From assembly GCA_035248725.1 (NCBI GenBank), contig DATFHG010000148.1, forward strand, positions 1 through 64,000: 64,000 bases of DNA. Reading direction: 5' to 3'. Shown in pieces: positions 40,955 to 50,557 of this stretch. Position 1 is the first letter of the stretch. Every line of letters starts with the position of its first letter. Origin of the DNA: DASPMP01 sp035248725 (GTDB taxonomy: Bacteria > Gemmatimonadota > Gemmatimonadetes > Gemmatimonadales > Gemmatimonadaceae). A model generated the notes under the pieces. The model had not been told where the DNA came from, made no database searches, and saw only the letters and a program-made list of their open reading frames with translations. The translations under genes were made by a program, and so were the position numbers.

Positions 40955-43344
40955 ACCGCCACGCGTTGGGAGTGCTGGAGTTTCCACGCGTGCTCGATGA
41001 CGTGGCGGGTCGCACGAGGTCGGAGCTCGGCGCGCAACGGGTTCGGCGACTGGAGCCCAGCAGCGATCAGACGTGGATCGAACGCGAGCACGCCCGCGTC
41101 GCCGCGGTGCGCGCCCTTCGCGCGTCGGATCCGCCGCTCGGCGCTGAAGCCGCACCGGACCTGACGAAGGCGCTCGACCGCTTGCGTGTCGCCGGGTTGT
41201 CATGGCCCGCGAGCGACCTGCTCTCGGCACGCCAGCTTCTCCAGGCATCGCGGCGCACGCGCGAGGCGTTGATGGACGACAAGCGCCCCGCCGCGTCCCG
41301 GGCGATGCTGTCCGTGTTCGTTCCACGATTGCTGGTCGAGCGCTCGCTCGAATCCGCGATCGACCGCGCGATCGCCGACGACGCGACCGTCAAAGACGAA
41401 GCGTCGCCAACCCTGCGCCGCATTCGTCGTGAGCTGCGCGCCTCCGAAGGCGAGCTCATACGTCTGCTCGAAAAGCAGCTCGCGCGAATCGACGAATCCT
41501 TTCGCGTGCCGGACATGTCGGTGACGATGCGGAACGGGCGCTACGTCATCCCCGTGCGCCGCGAGGGGCGCCACGCCGTGAGCGGGATCGTGCACGACAC
41601 CTCGGCAACGGGTGGAACGTTGTTCGTCGAGCCACCGGCCGCCGTGGAGTTCGGCAATCGCATTCGCGAGCTGGAGGCGGACGAGCGCGAGGAAGTCGAT
41701 CGCATCCTGCATGAGCTGACGGATCTCGTGCGCCCGTATCGCGACGCGTTGACGGATGCGCTCGACGCACTCGCGGAGCTCGACTCGCTCCATGCGCGCG
41801 CGGACTTTGCCGCGCGCCATGAATGCGTTCCTCCGACCTTCGGCGCACCGAGCCAGCGGTGGGCCGTTCACGACGGGCGGCACCCGCTGCTGCTCGTGCA
41901 AGGCGTCGACGTCGTTGCGTTTGACCTCGACCTCGGCGGGGACGAGCGGACGCTCGTGATCTCCGGCCCCAACACGGGAGGGAAGACGGTTCTGCTGAAG
42001 GCGGTGGGTTTGCTCACCGCTATGGCACAGGCGGGAATTCCTCCTACGGTGGGCCGGGGAACTCAGCTCCCGATCTTCGACGACTATTTCGCCGACATCG
42101 GTGACGAGCAGTCCATCGAAGCGAGCCTGTCGACCTTCAGCGCGCACCTGCGGAACCTCGCGGAGATTCTCACCAGCGCGACCGCGGCCTCCCTAGTCCT
42201 CGTCGACGAGCTGGGCTCGGGGACGGACCCGCTCGAAGGCGCGTCGCTTGGCTGGGCGATTCTCGAGGAGCTGACGCAGCGTGGCACGACTACGCTCGCG
42301 AGCTCGCATCTGGGTGCGTTGAAGGAGCTCGCGACCCAGGTGCCCGGCGTCGTGAACGGCTCGCTGCAGTTCGACGCCGAGCAGTTGTCGCCGACGTACA
42401 GATTCATGAAGGGCGTTCCAGGTCGGTCCTACGGGATCTCCATCGCGCGCAAGCTCCGGCTTCCCGAGGGCGTCGTCGCGCGGGCCGAGGAACGCGTTCC
42501 CAGCACCGAGCGCGACGTGTCCGCGCTTCTGGAACAGCTCGAGCAGCGGGACGCGGAGCTGAAACAGCGCGAGCAGGAGCTCCATACGCTGCTGGAGGAT
42601 GCACGGCGACGCATCCAGGACGTGAACAAACGTGAACGCAACGTCCGCGAGCGGGAGCGGGGTATCGAACGCGAGTCACGCCAGGAAGCCAGGAAGTACC
42701 TGCTGAACGCGCGCGCGGAGATCGAGCGTACGTTGCGCGACCTGAAGCGCGCCGGTGCCGACGACATCGATCGGAAGGCGCGCGAGGCGCGGCAGCACGC
42801 GGAGCACCTCGCCTCGAAGCAGGCGACTGTGATCGACCAGCTGGAGGCCGAGGAGGAGAAAGCGCGCAAGCGCGCATCCACCGCACGCTCGCGGGACACG
42901 GAGGCACCCGTCGCCGGCGACGTCATCCGCGCCGAGACGCTCGGTGGAAGCACCGGTCGGCTGCTCGAGGTGCGCGGCGACCACGCGGTCATCGCGATCG
43001 GATCCATCAAGTCGACCGTGCCGCTGCGGAGCCTCGTGAAGGTGCCGCCGTCGGAGCTCGAGAAAGCCGTCGCCTGGCATGGTGACCTCCCCGAGCATCA
43101 CGTTCGCACGGAGATCGACGTGCGCGGCTTGCGGGCGGACGAGCTGGATGCGACCGTCCTCCAGGCACTGGACGATGCGATCCGCGCCGATCTACCCTCC
43201 CTTCGCATCATTCACGGCAAAGGCACCGGCGCGTTGCGCGCACGCGTGGGCGAGATGCTCAGCAAGGATACGCGCGTGAAGCACTTTCGACTCGGCGCCT
43301 GGAACGAGGGTGGCACGGGTGTGACGATCGCCGAGCTGGGATGA
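40951..43344 (+). CDS. mutS2: Endonuclease MutS2 (Smr domain)
   Basis: The 797-residue MutS2 has the core helices (LEFPRVLDDVAGRTRSELG), the ATPase with SGPNTGGKTVLLKAVGLL (Walker A from about residue 338) and VLVDELGSGTDPLEGA (Walker B), a long charged coiled coil (about 510-640) and a C-terminal Smr nuclease domain from about 720 (EIDVRGLRADELDA, IIHGKGTGALR). MutS2 acts against recombination or in splitting collided ribosomes in different bacteria. It overlaps yqeY (GTGA) and dnaG (ATGA). Confidence 0.95.
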   Translation: MNRHALGVLEFPRVLDDVAGRTRSELGAQRVRRLEPSSDQTWIEREHARVAAVRALRASDPPLGAEAAPDLTKALDRLRVAGLSWPASDLLSARQLLQASRRTREALMDDKRPAASRAMLSVFVPRLLVERSLESAIDRAIADDATVKDEASPTLRRIRRELRASEGELIRLLEKQLARIDESFRVPDMSVTMRNGRYVIPVRREGRHAVSGIVHDTSATGGTLFVEPPAAVEFGNRIRELEADEREEVDRILHELTDLVRPYRDALTDALDALAELDSLHARADFAARHECVPPTFGAPSQRWAVHDGRHPLLLVQGVDVVAFDLDLGGDERTLVISGPNTGGKTVLLKAVGLLTAMAQAGIPPTVGRGTQLPIFDDYFADIGDEQSIEASLSTFSAHLRNLAEILTSATAASLVLVDELGSGTDPLEGASLGWAILEELTQRGTTTLASSHLGALKELATQVPGVVNGSLQFDAEQLSPTYRFMKGVPGRSYGISIARKLRLPEGVVARAEERVPSTERDVSALLEQLEQRDAELKQREQELHTLLEDARRRIQDVNKRERNVRERERGIERESRQEARKYLLNARAEIERTLRDLKRAGADDIDRKAREARQHAEHLASKQATVIDQLEAEEEKARKRASTARSRDTEAPVAGDVIRAETLGGSTGRLLEVRGDHAVIAIGSIKSTVPLRSLVKVPPSELEKAVAWHGDLPEHHVRTEIDVRGLRADELDATVLQALDDAIRADLPSLRIIHGKGTGALRARVGEMLSKDTRVKHFRLGAWNEGGTGVTIAELG

Positions 43345-45158
43345 TTCCCGACGACATCGTGGAGCAGGTACGCGAACACGCCGACATCGTCTCCATCGTC
43401 GGCGAGCTCGTGAAGCTGAAGCGCGTCGGCAACAGCTTTCGCGGCCCATGTCCGTTTCATCAGGGCAAGGATCCCAATTTTTCTGTCACGCCGAAAGGCG
43501 GGTATCACTGCTTCGTGTGCCACGAAAAAGGTGACGTGTTCAGCTTCGTGCAAAAGCGGCTCGGTCTGGATTTCGTCGATGCGGTGAAGTATGTAGGTGG
43601 CAAGTCGGGGATCGACGTGAAGGAAGTCGCACGTGGACGCGACGCCGGGCCGGATCCGCGCGCGCGATTCTGGGAGATGAACGCGGCCGCGGCAGAGTTT
43701 TTCACGCGCGCGTTGTGGGACGATGACGCGGGCGCGCCGGCGCGCGAATACCTCGGTGGCCGCGACATCGATCGGCCGACCGCGGACCAGTTCGGCCTCG
43801 GATTCTCGCCGCGCGATGCACAGGCGCTGCGCGGCTACCTGAATGGGCTCGGTTACGACGACGCCGCGCAGATCGCCGCGGGATTGCTCATCGTGCGCGA
43901 GGAAAAGGGTCCCGAGCCGCGGCCGCGCTTTCGCAACCGGCTCATGTTTCCGATCTACGACGCGCAGAATCGGGTGATCGCGTTCGGCGGACGGGTCATC
44001 GGCGCCGGCGAACCGAAGTACCTGAACTCAGCCGAGTCTCCGACATTCCAGAAGGGCGCGACGCTCTACGGATTGAACTGGGCCAAGAACGCGATCCGAA
44101 AGGACGAGCGGGTACTTCTCGTCGAAGGATACTTCGACTGCATGCGTCTGCTCGCGGCGGGTGTCGAAAGCACCGTCGCCCCACTCGGCACCGCGCTCAC
44201 GGATGCGCAAGCGGAGCTCATTCGCAGGTATACGACGAACGTGTTCCTGTTGTACGACAGCGACAAGGCGGGATTGAAGGCCACGTTCCGTGCGGGCGAT
44301 GTGCTGCTGCGCCAGGGGTGTGCCGTGCAGGTCGTGACGCTCCCGGATGGAGAGGATCCCGACACCTTCGTCCGGCGCTTCGGCCGCGAGAAGCTCGAGG
44401 CACAGCTCGCAAGTTCCGTGGACGTGCTCGAGCGCAAGCTGCAGATCCTGCAGCGCGGTGGATGGCTGAATGACCTCAGGCGCAAGCGACTCGCGCTCGA
44501 CCGTCTGTTGCCGACGATCGCGTCGGCAGCGGACCCGATGACACGGGGTCTGTACGTCGCACGCACTGCGGAGGCTGTTGGCCTCAGCGAGGATGCGCTC
44601 CACCGCGAACTGCGTCAGGGGTCGCGCAAAGCGGGAAGCCGCGGGCGGGTGATCGCGCCACCCGAGCGCGCCACGCCAGATGCGCGGGCGCGACAGGGCG
44701 ACCGCCGACGCGAGTCGTCGAGTGAAGGCCTGTCGGCCGAACGCGAGATCGTGCGCGTCCTCCTGCATCGGCGACAGTTCGTGGAGTCCGTGGCGGAGCA
44801 GGTGGGGCTGAGCGACTTTCGCGATGACCGTTTCGCGAACATCTTCCGTCGTCTCGTGGAGTCGCCGGACATCGCGCTGGACGCGATGGCGGCCGCGCTC
44901 GACGACGATTCCGTGGCCGCGTTGAATGAGCTCTCGGCACAGGCCGGCGGGCTCGATGAGCCGGCGCGAATCATTCAAGGCTGCGTCGCGCAGTTGCGGA
45001 AGCGTGAGATCGGCGAGCGCATCGAGGTGATCGATCGCCGACTTCCACTCGCCGAGAGCGCCGAGAAGGACAGTCTGAATCGCCAGAAGCAGGAACTCGT
45101 AAAGGAAATGCGCGCCCTGAAGGTGCAGAGGTGGCCGGCGTTCCGGCGCGCGCGATGA
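43341..45158 (+). CDS. dnaG: DNA primase
   Basis: DnaG makes RNA primers for replication. The 605-residue protein has a CHC2 zinc domain with Cys37, His40, Cys57 and Cys60 (CPFH ... HCFVC), the primase core with FRNRLMFPIYDAQNRVIAFG and GEPKYLNSAESPTFQKG, and the Toprim motif VLLVEGYFDCMRLL plus FLLYDSDKAG. The C-terminal region (from about 470) would bind DnaB. It belongs to the macromolecular-synthesis locus, although rpoD does not follow; a zinc-ribbon gene overlaps its stop instead. Confidence 0.96.
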   Translation: MIPDDIVEQVREHADIVSIVGELVKLKRVGNSFRGPCPFHQGKDPNFSVTPKGGYHCFVCHEKGDVFSFVQKRLGLDFVDAVKYVGGKSGIDVKEVARGRDAGPDPRARFWEMNAAAAEFFTRALWDDDAGAPAREYLGGRDIDRPTADQFGLGFSPRDAQALRGYLNGLGYDDAAQIAAGLLIVREEKGPEPRPRFRNRLMFPIYDAQNRVIAFGGRVIGAGEPKYLNSAESPTFQKGATLYGLNWAKNAIRKDERVLLVEGYFDCMRLLAAGVESTVAPLGTALTDAQAELIRRYTTNVFLLYDSDKAGLKATFRAGDVLLRQGCAVQVVTLPDGEDPDTFVRRFGREKLEAQLASSVDVLERKLQILQRGGWLNDLRRKRLALDRLLPTIASAADPMTRGLYVARTAEAVGLSEDALHRELRQGSRKAGSRGRVIAPPERATPDARARQGDRRRESSSEGLSAEREIVRVLLHRRQFVESVAEQVGLSDFRDDRFANIFRRLVESPDIALDAMAAALDDDSVAALNELSAQAGGLDEPARIIQGCVAQLRKREIGERIEVIDRRLPLAESAEKDSLNRQKQELVKEMRALKVQRWPAFRRAR

Positions 45159-45898
45159 CCACGCTGGAGGATGATCGTGTGGGAGGAACAGTCGTGAAGC
45201 CCGACCTGGCAGCGCTGCTCGAGGTTCAAGCGGACGACCTGAAGCTCTACGGCATCGAGGATCGGCTCAACGCGCTCATGCCGCAGTTGACCGCGCTCGA
45301 GACCGACCGCCAGAAAGCGGAGATCGCGCTCCGTCACACGCGCGAAGAAGTAGCGGCCGAGGAAAAGCGACAGCGTGACATACAGGATCGCCTGCGACAA
45401 CACCGTGAGCTCCGGGACCGGTCGGAAGGGTTGCTGGGCCAGGTGTCGTCCCCCCGTGAGGCGGCCGCGGCGATGGCACAGATCGACCAGGCGAAGCGGT
45501 TCATCGCAGACGAGGAACGCGAGCTCGAGGCGCTGGGCGCGCGTCTCGCCGACCTGAGAGGTCAGGCGACGGCGAAGGAGAAGGTCCTCGGAGAGATCGA
45601 GCACGTTCAGAAGGAGACGCGCGCGCGGCTCGACGCCGATCGCGGGGCGCTGGAAAAGGAGATGGCTGGCATTCGCACCGAACGCGACAAGAAGGCGCAG
45701 TCAGTGCCGCGCACCCTGCTGCAGCGCTACGATCGCATTCGTCAGAGGCGGCGCGCGACCGCTGTTTTTCCACTTCGCGGCGAGTCGTGCGCGCATTGTG
45801 ATACGGCGATCCCCATGCAACGTCGCAGCACGATGGTAGCTACAGGCGCCACAGAGCTTTGCGAGGCCTGCGGCGTTTTGCTCTACGCCGCCGAATAA
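45155..45898 (+). CDS. Zinc ribbon domain protein with long coiled coil (CT398/DUF164 type)
   Basis: The 247-residue protein consists of a long charged helical hairpin (residues about 25-190: LTALETDRQKAEIALRHTRE ... GALEKEMAGIRTERDKKAQ) and a C-terminal C4 zinc ribbon with CAHC and CEAC motifs. This is the layout of the CT398-like family, often encoded near dnaG and rpoD or rnhA, whose role is poorly understood. The ATG overlaps the dnaG stop; a GTG near 45194 (MKPDLAALLEVQ) is an alternative that matches the family start equally well. Confidence 0.82.
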   Translation: MTTLEDDRVGGTVVKPDLAALLEVQADDLKLYGIEDRLNALMPQLTALETDRQKAEIALRHTREEVAAEEKRQRDIQDRLRQHRELRDRSEGLLGQVSSPREAAAAMAQIDQAKRFIADEERELEALGARLADLRGQATAKEKVLGEIEHVQKETRARLDADRGALEKEMAGIRTERDKKAQSVPRTLLQRYDRIRQRRRATAVFPLRGESCAHCDTAIPMQRRSTMVATGATELCEACGVLLYAAE

Positions 45899-45939
45899 CG
45901 CGATTGTACGCCGTCGAAACCGCTCCTACCTTGTCGAAC

Positions 45940-47646
45940 GTGACCGCAACGGCCGTTCGACCGCAGTCCCGCTGGCTTTTTCCCAAGGCGGCTGATGCCA
46001 CCGCGGTGGAAGCGCTGTGCCGTGAGCTGAACCTGCCGCCGCTGCTGTGTCGCCTGCTCGTGGCGCGCGGTTTCATCGATAGTGACAGCGCCAAACGCTT
46101 CCTCCGGCCGCGGCTCGACCAGCTGAACGATCCCATGACGATGGGCGACATGGATCGCGCCGTCGAACGCGTCGTTCGCGCGATCCGGACGAAGGAGCCC
46201 ATCCTCGTGCACGGCGACTATGACGTCGACGGCATCTGCTCCACGACGATTCTGACGCGGACGTTGCGGCGCCTGGGCGGTTCCGTAACTCCGTTCATCC
46301 CCCACCGCCGCGACGGGTACGATCTCACGGCGGCCGGGGTGAAGGCGGCGAAGGATGCTGGCGCGAAGCTCGTCATCACGTGCGACTGCGGGACAAGTGC
46401 GCTCAAGCCGATCGCGGAGTTGAACGCCGCGGGCATCGACGTCATCGTCACCGATCACCACCTGCCTGGCGGTCCGCTACCGGAGGCCTTCGCCGTACTC
46501 AATCCGCGGAAACCGGGATGTCCGTCCGTCGACAAGGACCTGTGTGCTGCGGGCGTGGCCTACAAGCTCGCGATGGCCGTCACGACCGCCATGGGGGAGA
46601 ATCCGAACCCCGTCTTCAACATGATCGATCTGGTAGGCCTCGCGACCATCGCGGACGTCGCGCCGCTGCGCGGCGAGAATCGCATACTCGCATGGTGCGG
46701 TTTGCGCGTGTTCAATGAGACCAAGAACGCGGGGCTCACCGCTCTGCGGCGTGCCTCGGGCCTCGAGAAGAAGCGGATCACGTCGGGACGCGTGGGCTTC
46801 ATTCTCGCGCCGCGCCTGAACGCGGCGGGCCGCGTCGGCAGCGCGATGCGCGGCGTCGAGCTGTTGCTCTCGCGGGACGAGACGGCCGCCAACCCGATCG
46901 CGCGCGAGCTGGAGGAGTTGAACGGCCATCGCCAGCAGCTCGATCGCATGGCGCTGGAGCAGGCGCGCGACATGGTGAAGGCCATGGACCTGGAGCAGAC
47001 CTACGGCGTCGTGCTCGCCGCCGAAGGGTGGCATCCCGGCGTCATCGGCATCGTGGCCTCGCGCATCGTCGAGGAATTCGGCCGGCCGACGATCCTCATC
47101 GCGCTCGAGGATGACGAAGGCAAAGGCTCCGGACGATCCATCTCGCCCTTCGACCTGCATGCCGGCATCAGCCGGTGCCGCGACCTGCTGATTCGCTTTG
47201 GGGGGCACCGCTCCGCGGCGGGTGTCACGATCGCGCGGGATCGCGTACCGGATTTCGCGCGGCGGTTCAACGAAGTGGCGCGCGAAACGCTGCGTCCCGA
47301 GGACCTCGTCCCGGAATTCCGTGTCGACCTCGAGGTGGAGCTGCAGGATGTGACGGACGGCCTCGAGAATCTCTTCCGCTACATCGAGCCATGCGGCGTC
47401 GGCAACCCCGCGCCTGTGCTCGTCGCGCGCGGCGTGCGGGTCGCGGCCGCTCCCAAGCTCGTTGGCAAGGACGGCCTGCGCGTGTCACTGCACCAGAACG
47501 GCACGCAGTTGACCGCTCTGGGGTGGGGGATGGCGCCGCGCGCCGGCGAGCTCTCCGTCGGTGCGCTGGTGGATGTCGCGTTCAAGCTGGATCGCGACGA
47601 TTTCACCGGCGACCTGCAGTTGCGCCTGGCCGACTTCCGCTCGTAG
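45940..47646 (+). CDS. recJ: Single-stranded-DNA-specific exonuclease RecJ
   Basis: RecJ is a 5'-3' exonuclease used in repair and recombination. The 568-residue protein has the DHH motifs: HGDYDVDGICSTTIL (from about residue 91), CDCGTSALKPI, VIVTDHHLPGG and GLATIADVAPL, then the DHHA1 domain (GRSISPFDLHAGISRCRDLL, RFGGHRSAAGVTI) and a C-terminal OB fold. GTG 45940 is preferred; a TTG three codons earlier is possible. The gap to the previous gene is about 41 bases. Confidence 0.94.
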   Translation: MTATAVRPQSRWLFPKAADATAVEALCRELNLPPLLCRLLVARGFIDSDSAKRFLRPRLDQLNDPMTMGDMDRAVERVVRAIRTKEPILVHGDYDVDGICSTTILTRTLRRLGGSVTPFIPHRRDGYDLTAAGVKAAKDAGAKLVITCDCGTSALKPIAELNAAGIDVIVTDHHLPGGPLPEAFAVLNPRKPGCPSVDKDLCAAGVAYKLAMAVTTAMGENPNPVFNMIDLVGLATIADVAPLRGENRILAWCGLRVFNETKNAGLTALRRASGLEKKRITSGRVGFILAPRLNAAGRVGSAMRGVELLLSRDETAANPIARELEELNGHRQQLDRMALEQARDMVKAMDLEQTYGVVLAAEGWHPGVIGIVASRIVEEFGRPTILIALEDDEGKGSGRSISPFDLHAGISRCRDLLIRFGGHRSAAGVTIARDRVPDFARRFNEVARETLRPEDLVPEFRVDLEVELQDVTDGLENLFRYIEPCGVGNPAPVLVARGVRVAAAPKLVGKDGLRVSLHQNGTQLTALGWGMAPRAGELSVGALVDVAFKLDRDDFTGDLQLRLADFRS

Positions 47647-47655
47647 GGGCGACAC

Positions 47656-48174
47656 CTGCGGATCGTCGCGGGACGCTTCAAGGGAAGGCGGCTGAAGCGC
47701 CCCGCGGACGATCGCGTGCGGCCCACGGCCGATCGCGTGCGCGAGGCGTGGATGAGCATCGTGCAGCCGGATCTGGATGGTGCGCGTGTACTCGACCTGT
47801 TTGCCGGCTCCGGCGCGTTGGGCATCGAGGCGCTGTCGCGGGGAGCCGCCAGAGCGGAGTTCGTGGAACTGGCGTCACGCAGTCTCGCCGCGTTGAAGGA
47901 CAACCTGCGAAGCGTGGGCGCCGAGGAGGAAGCGCGAGTGCACCGAGGCAACGCAATCGCGTTTGCCGAACGACTGCCAGCGGCCGCGTTCGACGTCGCG
48001 TTCGCGGATCCGCCATATCGCCTCGGTCTCGCGGAGCGACTGACCGAGATCTGGCTGTCGGTTCCGTTTGCGCGCGTCCTGGGGATCGAACATGAGAAGG
48101 AGCTGCAGCTGCCCGGATCGGAGGACCGGCGCGTTTACGGGGATACTGTGGTGACGTTCTATCGAAGCTCCTAA
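47656..48174 (+). CDS. rsmD: 16S rRNA (guanine-966-N2)-methyltransferase RsmD, proposed CTG start
   Basis: The 172-residue protein has the RsmD signatures LRIVAGRFKGRRL, RPTADRVREAW, VLDLFAGSGALGIEALSRGA (SAM motif) and FADPPYRLG (D-P-P-Y catalytic). The conserved N-terminus R-I-V-A-G is upstream of the first canonical start (GTG 47716), and there is no ATG, GTG or TTG between it and the recJ stop, which lies in the same frame. A CTG at 47656 stands where the family Met belongs and follows AGGGG by about 7 bases. I therefore call CTG as the start. Confidence 0.9.
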   Translation: MRIVAGRFKGRRLKRPADDRVRPTADRVREAWMSIVQPDLDGARVLDLFAGSGALGIEALSRGAARAEFVELASRSLAALKDNLRSVGAEEEARVHRGNAIAFAERLPAAAFDVAFADPPYRLGLAERLTEIWLSVPFARVLGIEHEKELQLPGSEDRRVYGDTVVTFYRSS

Positions 48175-48206
48175 GTTCCGGCTGCTTCCACCGGCCCGGT
48201 CACGGC

Positions 48207-48689
48207 ATGCGCATCGCCATCTACGCTGGCTCATTCGATCCGATCACACGCGGACACGAGGATCTGATCATGCGCAGCCTCGCGTTCGTCGATCGGTTGA
48301 TTGTCGCAGTGGCGCAGAACTCCACGAAAACTCCGCTGTTCACGCTGGACGAACGTGTGCAGCTCATCCGGTCCGCGGTCGCCGACGAGGACCGCGTGGA
48401 CGTGCGCAGCTTCGACGGCCTCCTCGTGGATTTCGCGCACGAGGTGGGCGCGAAGCTGATCATCCGTGGCCTCCGCGCGGTGAGCGATTTCGAGTATGAA
48501 TACCAGATGGCGCTCATGAATCGTCACCTGGCGCCGAGCCTCGAGATCGTTTTCATGGTGCCGTCACTCGACACCACGTACATCAGCGCGAGCATGGTGC
48601 GCGAAGTGGCGCGCTACGGTGGCGACGTCTCCGGTCTGGTGCATCCGAAGGTGGCCGATGCGCTGCGGCGGAAGTTCGCGACGAAATGA
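48207..48689 (+). CDS. coaD: Phosphopantetheine adenylyltransferase
   Basis: CoaD forms dephospho-CoA from 4'-phosphopantetheine and ATP. The 160-residue protein has YAGSFDPITRGHEDLIMRSL (the T/H-x-G-H nucleotidyltransferase motif), IIRGLRAVSDFEYEYQMA and TTYISASMVREVARYGGDVS with the ISSS/T-like motif. Length and order fit the family. It overlaps the phosphate acetyltransferase gene by ATGA and follows rsmD, a very common gene pair. Confidence 0.96.
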   Translation: MRIAIYAGSFDPITRGHEDLIMRSLAFVDRLIVAVAQNSTKTPLFTLDERVQLIRSAVADEDRVDVRSFDGLLVDFAHEVGAKLIIRGLRAVSDFEYEYQMALMNRHLAPSLEIVFMVPSLDTTYISASMVREVARYGGDVSGLVHPKVADALRRKFATK

Positions 48690-49699
48690 GCTCCTTTCTC
48701 GAGGGCGTGCGGATGCGTGCGTCCGCGCTCTCGCGCCGCATCGTGTTCCCCGAGACCGCCGATCCGCGCACCCTCGAGGCCGTGAGATCGCTGCTCGAGC
48801 GCCGAGTCGTACAGCCCGTGCTGGTGCTGGATCCCGCCGCGCCGGAGACGCATGCCGCCGCCCGCGCACTCGGTGTGGAGTGTGTGAACCCGGCAACCGA
48901 TCCGCGGAGTGAGGCGCTCGTCGCCACGCTGCTCGAGTTGCGGCAACGGAAGGGGCTGACGACGGACAGCGCCCGCGAGCTTGCGCGCGATCCACTCTTC
49001 TTCGCCGACTGGCTCGTCCGCCTGGGCGCCGCCCACGGCTGCGTGGCAGGCGCGGCACACACGACGGCGGACGTGTTGCGCGCCGCGCTCTGGCTGGTGG
49101 GTCCGGCACCCGGTGTCACCACCGTGTCGAGCGCCTTCTATATGGTGGTGAGTCCCTTTCGCGACTCCGAGGGCGCCGAGGTGCTGACGTTCGCCGATTG
49201 CGCCGTGGTGCCGCGGCCGACGGCGTCGCAGTTGGCGGACATCGCCATCGCGGCTGCGCGCGATCGTCGCAAGATTGTCGGCGACGAACCGCTGGTAGCG
49301 CTACTGTCGTACAGCACCTACGGCAGTGCGCGCGGCGATTCGATCACCCTCGTCCAGGAGGCGCTGGCGGAGGTGCGACGGCGCGCACCTGACCTCGCCG
49401 TGGACGGAGAATTGCAAGGAGACGCGGCATTGGTTCCGGCCGTGGCCGCTCGCAAGGCTGCCGGCAGTGCGGTCGCGGGCCGAGCCAATGTCCTGATCTA
49501 CCCGTCCCTGGATGCCGGGAACATCGCGTACAAGCTCGTCGAGCGCCTGGGCGGCGCGTCCGCGATCGGCCCGATCGTGCAGGGACTTCGGCGGCCATGC
49601 AGTGACCTTTCGCGTGGTGCAACGAGCGGTGACATTACAAACGTGGCGGCGATCACGGCGCTTCAAGCCGACGACGCTATCACCCCCCTCGACCGTTGA
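48686..49699 (+). CDS. pta: Phosphate acetyltransferase
   Basis: The 337-residue protein consists of the PTA_PTB domain alone: RIVFPETADPRTLEAVRSLL, CVAGAAHTTADVLRAALW, VSSAFYMVV, FADCAVVPRPTASQLADIA, VALLSYSTYGSA and NVLIYPSLDAGNIAYKLV. It interconverts acetyl-CoA and acetyl phosphate; an acetate kinase gene is not next to it. It overlaps coaD and is followed, after 12 bases including GAGGAGAG, by the STAS gene. Confidence 0.9.
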   Translation: MSSFLEGVRMRASALSRRIVFPETADPRTLEAVRSLLERRVVQPVLVLDPAAPETHAAARALGVECVNPATDPRSEALVATLLELRQRKGLTTDSARELARDPLFFADWLVRLGAAHGCVAGAAHTTADVLRAALWLVGPAPGVTTVSSAFYMVVSPFRDSEGAEVLTFADCAVVPRPTASQLADIAIAAARDRRKIVGDEPLVALLSYSTYGSARGDSITLVQEALAEVRRRAPDLAVDGELQGDAALVPAVAARKAAGSAVAGRANVLIYPSLDAGNIAYKLVERLGGASAIGPIVQGLRRPCSDLSRGATSGDITNVAAITALQADDAITPLDR

Positions 49700-49711
49700 G
49701 GAGAGCAATTC

Positions 49712-50044
49712 ATGAGCTTCTCGATCAAGAAGTCGGACGATGTCGTTGTCGTCGATGTCGAAGGACAGCTGATCGTCGGCAATCGACAGGAATTGAAGCA
49801 GAAAGTGCTGGACGAGCTGGAACGGGGAGAGCGCAAATTCCTCATCGATTTCTCGCAGACGGGCTACATCGACAGCTCCGGCCTGGGTGTACTGGTGTCC
49901 CTGTCGAAGAAGATTCGCGAGCAGGGCGGCGAGCTGCGACTGGCGAACTTGAACGACGATCTCAAGACGTTGTTCGAGCTCACGAAGCTGGATACCCTGT
50001 TCCAGATCGCCGATACGCGCGAGCGCGCGCTGCAGAGCTTCTGA
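49712..50044 (+). CDS. STAS domain anti-sigma factor antagonist (RsbV/SpoIIAA-like)
   Basis: The 110-residue STAS protein has VVVVDVEGQLIVGNRQELKQ and FLIDFSQTGYIDSSGLGVLV; the first Ser of D-S-S-G-L-G is the regulatory phosphorylation site of this family. When dephosphorylated it should bind and neutralise its partner anti-sigma kinase, here most likely the next gene. A strong GAGGAGAG ribosome site precedes the ATG. Confidence 0.9.
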   Translation: MSFSIKKSDDVVVVDVEGQLIVGNRQELKQKVLDELERGERKFLIDFSQTGYIDSSGLGVLVSLSKKIREQGGELRLANLNDDLKTLFELTKLDTLFQIADTRERALQSF

Positions 50045-50077
50045 CGCGCGTCCGCGCGGCCGGCGGGCCGCCCTGAG

Positions 50078-50557
50078 ATGAGCTCACGCCGACCACGCAC
50101 ATCGGCCGGCGCCGCCTCCAGCGGCGAACCCCGCGGTGTCCGCACCATCGACCTCAAGATCCCCAGCGACGTGCGCGAGATCGAGCGCGTCGTCGAGGCG
50201 GTGCAGCGCGAATGCGAGCGCATGCACTTCGGGGCCCGCCAGCTCATGCTCAACGTGCCCGTCGCGCTCACCGAAGCGCTGTCCAACGCCATCCTCCGCG
50301 GCAATGCGGACGACCCCCGCAAGCACGTCACTGTGCACGCCCGTATCGACGGGGTGGCGCTCGTCGTCGAAGTACGGGACGAGGGCGCCGGCTTCGACCT
50401 GGACGAGTGCCTGATCGATCCCACGACACCGGACCGACTCGAGATGGAGCAGGGGCGGGGACTGTTCCTGATGCAGAAGCTGATGGATAGTGTGGAGCGC
50501 TTCGCCGCGCGGCCGCGCGGCAACATCGTCCGTCTGACACTGCGGCGCGCCTCATGA
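50078..50557 (+). CDS. ATP-binding anti-sigma regulatory factor (RsbW-like serine kinase)
   Basis: The 159-residue GHKL ATPase has the N box ALTEALSNAILRGNADD, G1 box VRDEGAGFDLDE and G2 box GRGLFLMQKLMD, with VERF following, as in RsbW/SpoIIAB kinases that phosphorylate a STAS partner and bind a sigma factor. The first 25 residues are basic and poorly conserved. The gene lies between its probable STAS substrate and a PP2C phosphatase, overlapping the latter by ATGA; no sigma factor gene is adjacent. Confidence 0.88.
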   Translation: MSSRRPRTSAGAASSGEPRGVRTIDLKIPSDVREIERVVEAVQRECERMHFGARQLMLNVPVALTEALSNAILRGNADDPRKHVTVHARIDGVALVVEVRDEGAGFDLDECLIDPTTPDRLEMEQGRGLFLMQKLMDSVERFAARPRGNIVRLTLRRAS

